From positions 3,703,001 to 3,767,000 of the forward strand of contig OZ023192.1 in NCBI GenBank assembly GCA_963995505.1: 64,000 nucleotides of DNA, read 5' to 3'. The stretch comes from Hypericum androsaemum (Eukaryota; Streptophyta; Magnoliopsida; Malpighiales; Hypericaceae). A program made the translations under genes and the position numbers. Position 1 is the stretch's first letter. The number at the start of each line of letters is the position of its first letter. This document shows positions 32,480 to 41,702 of the stretch, one piece after another. A model generated the notes under the pieces. It was not told where the DNA came from, searched no databases, and saw only the letters and a list, made by a program, of their open reading frames with translations.

Positions 32480-33115
32480 ATCATCATATTAATTAATGCG
32501 GATAGAATAGTTTAGATAATATACCCTATAGAATTCCTTTGAATTGATTCATAGGAATACCTATAACTCCTGTAAACAAAGTAAATAGTACCAAAACAAG
32601 GATAGTAAATAACATAGTATTGTCCGATTCGTATGGATAGGAGAAAATATTTTTAGTGCGAAAAAAAGAATAGTAATAAGGGGTCGAATCCTATTTATTA
32701 CACTACCCTCAATTTGAGATGCTTTCCTCGGAAAAAATAAGTCCCCTTGATTATTATTCATTATTAATAAAGCAACTAAAGTCCTTTTTTAAGCTTTTTT
32801 TTTCTTCTTTACCCCATAAAGAGATTGAATAGAAGAAGCTATTTATTTTTCTGCTGTAATTTTGAAAATCAACATTGAAATGTCCTTTAAAAAAGTAAAT
32901 AAACTCGCAACCTATAAACTGCAGTTAATCCTTCTGTGAAATAAGCTATGATGGCAAAAATAGGCAAATAGACCCAACTAGTATTAAGAATTTTATCTTT
33001 TCACCAAAAACTTGCTAGTGGGGAATACCTCCTAGGGATAAGAGATATAGGGCTAAACAGAGGGCCAAAAAAGAATCTTTCGTGTATAATCCTGCATAAT
33101 CTTGAATGTTATCAG
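32480..33115 (-). other. Plastid-derived DNA (NUPT): ndhB fragment joined to ndhF
   Basis: On the minus strand 33112-33020 reads [20 protein letters not shown], the conserved plastid NdhB segment, up to [11 protein letters not shown]. From about 33015 it continues as Ndh[50 protein letters not shown] and [10 protein letters not shown] near 32540. Stops and frameshifts show it is not expressed as protein. The two genes are not adjacent in ordinary plastomes, so the piece is rearranged. The join falls in the block encoding GG(I/L)PPLA, shared by both proteins. Beyond 33115 I could not confirm plastid origin. Confidence 0.75.
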
Positions 33116-34440
33116 TCCCGGTACGTAGACTACAATACAAGCAAAATTTCATAGATTCATGGAGATATAAAAGAACATATAAGTTATCATGCTTGTATAT
33201 CTACTATTTGAGTCTCCCACAATTATTCCAAATATTATTCGCCCTTTTTGTTTTCATTGAGTCACTCATTTTTTTTATTAACATATATTGTATATATACC
33301 ATATATAGGCAGATAATATGTCTATCTCACACTTAACCAGGAAATTAACAAATGAAAAATCTAGAAATCATGGAAGAGAGATAAAATATCCATATTTTTT
33401 AGAATTTGATTTTCGTTTGGGTGACAGCTCAAATCTTTTCATCAGTGATTCCTTTAAATATTTTGGGTTCAGGTTAATTTTGTAGGTACATCTATTAATA
33501 AAATCAATTTGGTTAGGGTGGAGGTCAATTCAATTTGGTTTGGCCTTAAAAGGATTGATCTTTCATTTCACTAATTGGATTGATCTTCCCTTTCACTATC
33601 AATAAAGTATTTTTTTTCTTATATTCACTCGGCAGTTTATTTAATACGCACTCGATAAACCTAATTTTTCCTATATGAATGAGCGATTTAAAATGGACCA
33701 CTTTGTAGAGTTAGAAGACTAATTATTTTATTTTAAAAATTAAAAATAGATTTGTTACTATATTGTAGTAATTATGGATCTAACTATCGAAACATAGATT
33801 CTATATAGATTGGCAATACCCCTGTAAATACTCCACGATATTAAACGTTCTTAGTGTTGGTTGAGTGCACGGCTCTCCAATTGATTGACCCGCAGTAATA
33901 CCGACAGCTTCTCTCAACCTATTGTCTTAAAATTTTGGGTTGCATATGAAGATTCTAACATCGGTTCATAAAGGCGTTGATTACGATTTTGTAAGGACTA
34001 ACGAGTATGTGATGGAGTGGTCAACAATTGGAGGACACATTTGGTGTAACTAGAAAAATATTTGATGATAATGACCTATATTTTACCTAACTTAATACAT
34101 GCAATACCTTTAATTATGTATTTATGCAGGTTATATGTGTAATACATTTGTGCACAATTGAAAGTACTTTTTAGTAAGTAATAACATTTTGCGTATAAGA
34201 AAACCCAGCCTCCATGTATTCTACGCCTACACCTATTGCTAGAACTCCAATACGATATTCTTGATGATCGGTTCACTTGGTTGGTTATTAAAAAAAAGAT
34301 TGGTTCACGTGGTGCAACGGTTCGTTCAGATTTCAATTCTAGGAAATTCCAGAAAAAAGATGCACAAGTGATGGAGAGAATTGAAGGGCAGCATTTTATT
34401 TTCTTAACCTTCTGTTCATATAAGTATTTCATCACTCTCT
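33116..34440. other. AT-rich, no gene seen
   Basis: Mostly very AT-rich. It could include more organelle-derived DNA, but I recognise none. The right end (from about 34400) enters the 3' region of the ankyrin-PGG locus. Confidence 0.45.
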
Positions 34441-35400
34441 TGACAGAAAATAAAATACTTGGTCCGAAGGTTGAATAGGCAACCTCCACAACTGACGGGG
34501 CCTGGAAGAAAGCAAACAAGGTGGCTGATAAGCAGGCTACCAAACCAGCTGGAATCGCGAACCCAGCTACTAGCATGGATGCAATTGAAAAGAATAAGGA
34601 GATTTGTGATATCCCGTAAATGATATGTACTGTTTGAAATGCCTTAAGTGAGTTGATTGGTACTACCCATATCAACAAGGTGTATATTCTTTTCTAGCAC
34701 ACATCTTGAGAGAACTCAAAGGTTAAACGCGTTTGGCCGGGAGTAGGATGATAATGGGTGACCTTCTATAAAGTTTTTCGGGATACGTACGAGTGAGGAC
34801 AAAGCACGCTAGAAAAGACCCGTGTTGGTCTGTGTAGCCAGTCGATTGAATCACGGGGCGTTACAAAATTAAACCAATTGTTAGCCTTAATGGTAGGGCT
34901 CTAAGGAAATCTTCTTGCGAGTTGCGTGATGCAAGTATTCCTTCCGAGAAACATCAGCAGCGACGTAGCCGAAGAGAAGAACGCGGAGGCATTCGAAACG
35001 GCGAAAACCATGAACGATAGATCGCGTAGGAAGATAGGCAAGCCGGTATCGCCATTGGTTCCTCCTGGCATGGTGAATGCAGCAGCAAAGGCAATGGTTA
35101 CCACCAAAGCAGCAACGATTGTGTAAGAGTTGGCAGTGCCTTTCATCCACTCCTCACCTTCCTTGACTAGTTCTTTGTCCGACTCAGTGAATATCATTTG
35201 AGCCGTTTTTCGTTCCTCCTCCTTGTCCCCAACCTTGTTTATGTTCCTCTCAACCTTGTATGATGGTTGGACAACCTCCTCAACTTCCTGCAGGAAGAAA
35301 GAAAGGCAGACAGAACATTGGACACGGGTCTATGATTTTCTTCACAAACGCTTTCATTTCTTACCTTGTACCATTGTATCTCTCTGCGCATAGCATGTGA
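34440..35400 (-). pseudogene. Ankyrin-PGG gene C-terminal exons, interrupted
   Basis: The minus-strand exon ending at 35366 keeps MRREIQWYK and a GTAAGA donor. After a short intron (acceptor CTTCCTGCAG) the PGG exon starts at 35287: EVVQPSYKVE, then NSYTIVAALVVTIAFAAAFT, MPGG, and a second membrane segment to SLLMFLG. There a 4-base GGAA duplication (GGAAGGAA near 34940) shifts the frame; the shifted frame continues GILASRNSQEDFLRALP. The 5S-related repeat at 34681-34865 then intervenes, and the last membrane segments (ISLFFSIASMLVAGFAIPAG) resume from about 34620. Upstream ankyrin exons are missing. Confidence 0.8.
34681..34865 (+). repeat. 5S-rRNA-related repeat inside the ankyrin-PGG gene
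   Basis: 34711-34762 keeps AGAACTC, GGTTAAACGCGTTTGG, CGGGAGTAG and ATGGGTGACC in the order and spacing of the 5S rRNA 3' two-thirds (5S: AGAACTCCGAAGTTAAGCGT and onward). It continues with GTGAGGACAAAGCACGCTAG and CCCGTGTTGG, and reaches GGGGCGTTACA at the right. The outer ends suggest a Cassandra-type TRIM LTR (TGTA...TACA), but no TSD is convincing. Confidence 0.55.
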
Positions 35401-35611
35401 TTAACAAAGATTAATAGAATAGTTGCTCTTCAACTTTTTTAAAACTAAAAATAAATAAGTGGCATGGTGTAATTTTGCATATTTTTACTTGGGCCATGAT
35501 AAACAATGGAAAAAGTTTATTTGGCCGTGGCGCAATGTGACCCATACAAAAAAAACCACTGTTAGTAGCACTGACAAAGTTATATTAACTTTGGTAGAAA
35601 GAAATTTGTTA

Positions 35612-35620
35612 TATTTTGAA
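35612..35620. other. Left TSD of the Pack-MULE (TATTTTGAA)
   Basis: Nine bases, perfectly repeated at 36956-36964. Nine-base duplication is the Mutator superfamily signature. Confidence 0.92.
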
Positions 35621-36955
35621 GGTAAAAGCACATTTTAGTAACATGTAGTTTGACGTATTTCAAGTTTAGGTTATGTGGTTTAAAGTTTCATATTTAGTTT
35701 CTGTGATTTTTTTTTCGGACATGTGACAGTCCGAATAGTTGTCTGGCCATTCAGCCTTCCACGAGGGCTCCACATCATTTAAAACGATGTCGTTTGACAT
35801 CCTACATGGATGTTCCGTTGGTTAAGTCGCCATTGATATGGCATGTGGCAACTTACCAAATTGACCCTAAAACATTGACAAATTGACAGAATTCCCATGA
35901 CCATTCGTCCTCACGTTGCCGTTTTTTAACAACTGCAAACACCGCCATCGGGCGCGGAAATCACACCTGCTCGTCCAATCGAAACCGAAAAACACAAATC
36001 CGATACATCAATGCTGTACTTCGGTTTACCGATTGATGAAAAATGCATAAAGCAAGATAAAGAAGACAGCTCACTTCCAGCCGATCGAATTCTCGAGACC
36101 AATAAAAAAAGGGGAAAGTCGGGGGTTTTTACCAGGAATAGGAGGGCTCTGCTTGGAGCGGCGATTAGATCAGTGAATTCTCGGAGCCAATCGAATTCTC
36201 AAGGCCATGCTCAATCTCTCCCTCTGCGATGAGAACAAGAAGGCGATCGCGTCCTCCGGCGCGATGAAGCCGCTCACCTGGGCTAGGAAGACCGGGACCC
36301 CGTGGGCGAGGGAGAACGCGAACTGGACATCAACGGCAACGGCGTCCTGTCCGGACCGAGCACGGGGGGTGAAGGACGTTGGCCTCGTATCCAATTCCAG
36401 AGGAGCTAGCCCACTGCACGGAGTTACTCGGCCTCGTGCCCAATTCCAGAGGAGGATAGGTTCGTCGGCCATCCCTTGGATTCTGTTTTGGATGAATTAC
36501 AGATGGATCTGAAGCCGGTTTGGCTAACGTTGTTTGGGGTTTGAATTTGTTTGACAGGTACAGAGAACACCGAGAGAGAAAAAAGAAGGATGGGAATTGA
36601 TTTTGGCATTTGATTGTTCAAGCCTCAAGTAATTAGCGATTCTGGGTTTGTATTTTTGGTGGTGGTGGAAGGAAGGAGACGAAGGTGGGATGAAAGGTTT
36701 TTTTTATAATAAAAAAATGGGATTAATTTGTAATTTTTTACATGCCATGTCAGTAATGATTTATACAGCGGGTTGTCCTACTTAAACGACATCATTTTGG
36801 GTGATGTGGAGCTCGCGTGGAAAGTCGAACGGTCAGACTACCCGAGACAAAGACATGTTTGAAAAAAAAACACAGAGACCAAATATGAAACTTTAAATCA
36901 AATACCCTAAACTTAGAATACGTCAAACCACAAGGTACGAAAATATTTTTTTACC
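35621..36955. mobile_element. Pack-MULE (Mutator-like element with captured gene sequence)
   Basis: 1335 bp bounded by a perfect 9-bp TSD. Long terminal inverted repeats run about 35621-35872 and about 36705-36955, both starting GGTAAAA and sharing GGTTTGACGTATT or its variant, TTTAAAGTTTCATATTTRGT and ATGATGTCGTTT-type blocks. There is no transposase. The core (35.9-36.7 kb) is more GC-rich than the TIRs and contains an ARM-repeat coding fragment. This is a non-autonomous MULE that has acquired host exon sequence. Confidence 0.92.
36120..36340 (+). pseudogene. Captured U-box/ARM-repeat exon fragment
   Basis: The frame from about 36207 reads MLNLSLCDENKKAIASSGAM followed by KPLTWARKTGTPWAREN. 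These match the armadillo-repeat core of plant PUB-type proteins (usual pattern LLNLSL..NK..I...GAI..LV..L..GT...REN). Similarity fades after REN. It lies wholly inside the Pack-MULE, without start, U-box or introns. Confidence 0.7.
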
Positions 36956-36964
36956 TATTTTGAA

Positions 36965-37307
36965 TTCAGACGTGGTCCAATTTCAAATTAGATTAGTCTG
37001 TACGTGATCCATGTGGTGGCCACCTTCAGCTGCATGGGATCGTTTCTCCGGAAGCTCTTCCATTACATGAGCCAGAGAGGTGGGAGCAAATAGATGACAG
37101 GAACAAAAATGTTCTTCAGTCTTCAGCTTTGACTATTGGTGAAGGAGGATCTGACCTTAGACTAAGCAACGAAGCAATTTTGCTGACGTTCCCCTTCAGC
37201 TTGCTGCCGTATTTGGCCACCGAGCATCGATCCGATAATATTTGATTATGAAAATTGAGATTTTTTTGTAAGAAAAATACATTTACACGTGCGTGTAGAA
37301 CGCATCT
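36965..37307. other. No gene seen
   Basis: Spacer between the MULE and the gypsy element. It has moderately high GC and could hold exon-like sequence, but I recognise no family. Confidence 0.4.
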
Positions 37308-37312
37308 AATAT

Positions 37313-38300
37313 TGTTGGAGCACGAAATTAATGTCTTGGATTGATGACGATCTATCTCCGGATTTGCAGGAATTGGCTTGGGCTTGTCGGTACGTGGAGC
37401 CCGGGCGAGAGGCCCCTCTCGCTCACATAGGCGAGCCCGGACGAGAGGCTCCTCTCGCCCACGTAGGCGAGTCCAAGCGAGAGACTCTTTTCGCTCACGT
37501 TGGTGAGCCCGGGCGAGAGGCTTCTCTCGTCCACGTGGGCGAGTCCGATCGAGAAACTCTTCTCACTCACATAGGCGAGAGGCCGGTGGGAAGCACGAGG
37601 GAGGAGCCGAGTGAGAGGCCTACGGCGAGAGGCTGAGCAAGAGGCCGAGTGAGAAGCCTACAGTAAGAGGTCGAGTAAGAGGCCTACGGCGAGAGGCCGG
37701 GTGAGACGCCTAGGGCGAGAAGTCGCGCGAGAAGCTTAAAGCAAGAAGCAAAAGGTGAGAAACTAACTTGGACCTGAGCGTGAAGCTTATTTGACCTTCG
37801 TAGGCAAGAAGATGATTCTGAGAATAGGTCCGCATTGGTTGAAGAGGCCGTCAGCTTGAGCCCGGTTTGGGATTTACTTTGGGCTTGGCGAGATGCCCAT
37901 CTTGGGTGATGACGGACTTGAGACAAGATTTTGCATGGGAGATTCGAGAAGGACAACCCAATCTATATTTTCCTAAGTTGAGCCGGGATTCTCAATATTT
38001 GGTAAGACTTGGTAAGTTCCTCTTTAGGCCGCGATTGCTTAGTTGTCACGTTTTGAAGCTTCCTATTCGAGGACGGGATCTGCTCATTTAAGGAAGAGCT
38101 TCCAGGATTGAGTCGAGAGGATCCTGTCGTATTAGGAACAAATAACTTGAGGCGGATCTCTCGGGATTGAGACTTAGAGCCGAAGGGCTTGGAGGCGGTT
38201 TAGGATTTCCTATTCTGAAGGTGCGGAGGTTAGGTCAAGGCACTCTATATAAGGAGGGCTCGGGCAAGGAAGACGATCATCCACAACATAACACACAACT
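37313..38300 (+). repeat. Gypsy 5' LTR, truncated at its 3' end
   Basis: Matches the 3' LTR up to ACACACAACT at 38291-38300 and lacks about the last 100 bp. TATA-like CTATATAAGGAGG near 38246. Contains five hairpin repeat units against two in the 3' LTR. Confidence 0.88.
37396..37590. repeat. 39-bp tandem repeats with GGGCGAGAGG/CCTCTCGCCC hairpins
   Basis: Five units of about 39 bp. The best unit contains GGGCGAGAGGCTCCTCTCGCCC-type arms split by CT, a 10-bp perfect stem. Being a multiple of three, the array stays open as a 13-residue repeat, but I consider that frame non-coding. The 3' LTR has two units at 46402-46480. Confidence 0.85.
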
Positions 38301-40836
38301 TCTTGGGTTTCCTTGTGCACAAGCAGGGCATCGAGATCGACGAGAATAAGATCAAGGCGATCCAACAAGCCCAACCTCCTCGAAAAAAGAAAGAGTTACA
38401 ACGCTTCCTCGGCCAAGTGAATTTCTTGTGCCGATTTATATCCAAAATGGCGGGTTGGACACGATCGTTTGCCAACTTGCTCAAACTAAAGGGAGGCAAA
38501 TTCCAATGGGAGGACAAGCACCAGCAAGCCTTCGATGAGCTCAAGGAGTATTTATCATCACCCCCCGTAGTCACTCTTCCGATCCTGAACCGACCGTTAT
38601 TGCTTTACATATCGGCCGCCCGATACTCAATTGGGTGTCTGCTTGCTCAGGAGAATAACGACAGAAAGGAGCAAGCTGTCTACTACTTGAGCCGATCTCT
38701 TTTAGGAGAGGAGACAAGGTACTCATCCATTGAGAAGTTGTGCCTTTGTCTTTTCTATGCTTGTAGGAAGTTGAGGTACTACCTCTTACCCACGGAAGTG
38801 AAGGTGGTAGCCCAGACTGACGTCATCAAGCACTTACTCACCGGATCCATCATGAGAAGAAGACTTGGCAAGTGGGCATTGGCCTTGGTAGAGTTCAACT
38901 TAACGTTCGTGCCTCAGCGAGCGGTGAAAGGACAAGCGTTGGATGACTTCTTGGCCGACCACCCATATATTGACATGTCTGCTGATACTTCGGTGGACTT
39001 TGGGTTGGTGGCAAAGAAATCATGGATGCTCTGGTTTGACGGCTCCCGTACCAATAAGTGTGCTGGGGCTGGAATCATGATCAAGTCTCTGGCTGGTATC
39101 AAGACGAAGGCATCCTTCCTCCTTAATTTTTCTTGAACCAACAATCGAGCCGAGTACGAGGCTTTGATATTGGGGCTATTTATTTTGAAGGACCTTGGTG
39201 CCGAGACCATCCGGGTGCTTGGTGACTCAATGTTGGTGGTCAAGCAAGTGGGGGGCGAATTCAAGTGCGAATGGGAAGACTTCCAAGCATATTATGACGC
39301 GGCCCGATTGCTATTACAGAGTTTCAAAGATGCGGTTATCAAATTCGTGGATCGCACCAAGAACGTGGAGGCCAACAAGTTAGCACAGACTGGGTCTGGT
39401 TTTTGTGCATTCACCAAGTTCAACTCTGTACCGGTGAAGATACGGTCGAGATTGCTTTGTTACAACTCGACCGAGACTGGAGGCAGGAATACATCGACTA
39501 CCTCTAGGACCCAAGCTCTTATTTCGATAAGGCTTTGAAGATAAGGGCTCTTCATTTCGAGCTCATCAACGACACCCTCTATTGAAAGACCGTCGATGGG
39601 TTACTCCTGGTTTGCCCAAGTCCACAAGAAGCTATATTAGCCATGACGGAGGTCCATGAAGGCATATGTGGAGCACACCAATTGGGTATCAAGATGAGGT
39701 GGTTGATGCATCGTCATGGCTACTTTTGGCAAGGTATGGTAAATGACTGCATAAACTACGCAAAGGGGTGTCAAGAATGCCAAAGATAAGGACAAGTTCA
39801 ACACTCTCCGGCCGACACCTTCCGTCCCGTAGTGAAGCCTTGGCCATTTCGGGGTTGGGCAGTTGATGTCATCGAAAAGATCCATCCTGCGTATACCAAG
39901 GGTCAGGCCTTCATTATAGTAGCCACTGATTATTTTACAAAGTGGGTGGAGGCGGTCCCAATGAAGGTTGTGAACCAAGAGACGGTGATCTAGTTCTTCA
40001 AAGAGCACATCATCCATAGGTTCGGGTTACCGGAGACGATCACGACCGACTAAGCTACCATGTTCACAGGAGATGAGATCCAAAAGTTTGCTAGAGACAT
40101 GGGCTTCCGAATCACCCACTCGATGCCTTATTATACTTAAGGCAACAGTCAAGAGGAAGCTACCAATAAGGTATTGAAAGCGTGCATAGAGAAGGCGGTG
40201 AGAGAACGACCCAGGATATAGCACCTCGCCCTATCAGAGGCATTGTGGGCGTTCCGTACTATAAAGAAAGGTGCCACTGGAACAACACCGTTCATCCTTA
40301 CTTATGGACACGATGCTATAATTTCATTAGAAATGACGGTCTGATCCTTGAGAAGGGCCGAGCAGGCAAACCTCTCCCAACTTGATTATGACTCGGTCAT
40401 GTTGGCTAAACTTGAAGATATTCCTGAAGAGAGGCTAAGGGCATTGGACGCGATCGTCCAGCAGAAGAAGATTGTGGAGAAAGCTTACAACAAGCGGGTC
40501 CGAGAAAAGCATTTTGGGAGAGGAGATCTGGTGTGGAAGGTTATTCTCCCACTTGGACGCAAAAACCCCGAGCTTGAAAAGTGGTCGCCAAACTGGGAGG
40601 GACTATTCGAGGTGCACGATGTGTTGTGGAATGGATCTTATCGACTTGCTGACGTCAACGGTAAAGTTCATGAGCGCCCGATAAATGGGCTTTACTTGAA
40701 GAGATACCGGCCTAGCATGTGGGAAGGCGTGGATGATCGTTTGTTCGAAGATTGTGCACGAACTTATAATCGGGAGATAAAACCTAGTCGGTTATGGATT
40801 TGTAGTAGAATCGTACTGAGTCAACTTGGACCATGA
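38301..40836 (+). pseudogene. Gypsy pol remnant: RT end, two RNase H domains, integrase
   Basis: Begins just after the RT catalytic region (FLGFLVHKQGIEIDENKIK, the thumb). The first RNase H covers LLLYISAARYSIGCLLAQE to LDDFLADHP. A second, archaeal-type RNase H starts MLWFDGSRTNKCAGAGI and, after a TGA at 39134, continues NRAEYEAL, GDSMLVVKQV and VEANKLAQ. Integrase follows with HEGICGAHQLG, CQEC, WAVDVI (first Asp), TTD (second Asp) and the Glu block near 40155, with several stops. The C-terminal frame (40348-40836) has FGRGDLVWK and NWEGLFEV. Confidence 0.88.
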
Positions 40837-41203
40837 CGATAGCCCCTTTGATTTTCTTTTGAAACCGGTCACTCGTGCAACTTGACGATGTATCTGGTTG
40901 GTCCATAGCCAATGAAGGAAATCAATAAGGGTTAAGTTACTTCATCGGTCTTTTCAAGGGCCATCAAAATCATGCTTCATGTTCAAGTCTAGCATACGAT
41001 CTTGATAGGACCGAACATACATATGTCAAAGTTAGATAAATAATAAATACGATGGTCCAAAAGATCCCTAACACAAAAAGTTAGTCGAGCTAACAAGATC
41101 GGGGAGCTCCAGAATGTCAAGCTCATGCCCGTTGATTACCCCCGGATGGGGCGGCACCAACATCGGGCTTAAATAGGCAGGAGATTGCTTCCTCCAGTAG
41201 TTC
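40837..41203. other. Spacer between pol and the 3' end of the antisense gene
   Basis: No coding sequence seen. The antisense frame ends near 41204, so transcripts from both strands would converge here. Confidence 0.5.
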
Positions 41204-41630
41204 TCAGGCGGCGTCAATAAATCCTTGGTCATTAGCATAGGTGCTCCTCTCTTGTCCTAGTAGCGCATCAGCAAGCTCGGACTCGCCTTTGGCACTCTTG
41301 AAGACGGTCATCCCGTACTCTATGTTATCCTGATGACAAGCTATCCTTTTCTCTCTCACATGGGCAAGATCATCTCGTGACTCCCGGTACTCAGAGTTGG
41401 CTTGGGTCAAGTTCTCCTGAAGGTGGGCAATCTCAGCTCGGAGATGGTTCGATGTCTCAGCCCAGGCGACAACTAGTTGTGCAGCTTCAAATTCTTCAAC
41501 CTTAACTAGTTTGAACTCGGCGACCCTAGACGCCATGTTGTTCTGGGTCTCTGCGAAGGTCTTGGTGTGGGCTTCCGCATTTTGCTCCATGCAATGGATA
41601 GAGTCAACATACCTTTGGCCCCTTTGATAC

Positions 41631-41702
41631 CTAAAAGGAAACAAGTGTTAGAAGCAGGTTTAACTAAGGTGGTGGGAAGAGAGCGAGTATGAAGGAGCTT
41701 AC
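41631..41702 (-). other. 72-bp intron in the antisense gene
   Basis: Minus-strand donor CACTG/GTAAGC at 41702 and acceptor CCTTTTAG at 41631. Removing it joins FACIIHW to YQRGQRYVDS in frame. A further acceptor-like CCATACCAG precedes GCATTCTAC at about 42000, implying another intron upstream. Confidence 0.65.

Noticed and set aside
37331..37636. Open frame with a 13-residue repeat (EPGREAPLAHVG type)
   Set aside because: It lies inside the LTR U3 and stays open only because the DNA repeat unit is 39 bp; the 3' LTR version has lost three units. No known protein family.
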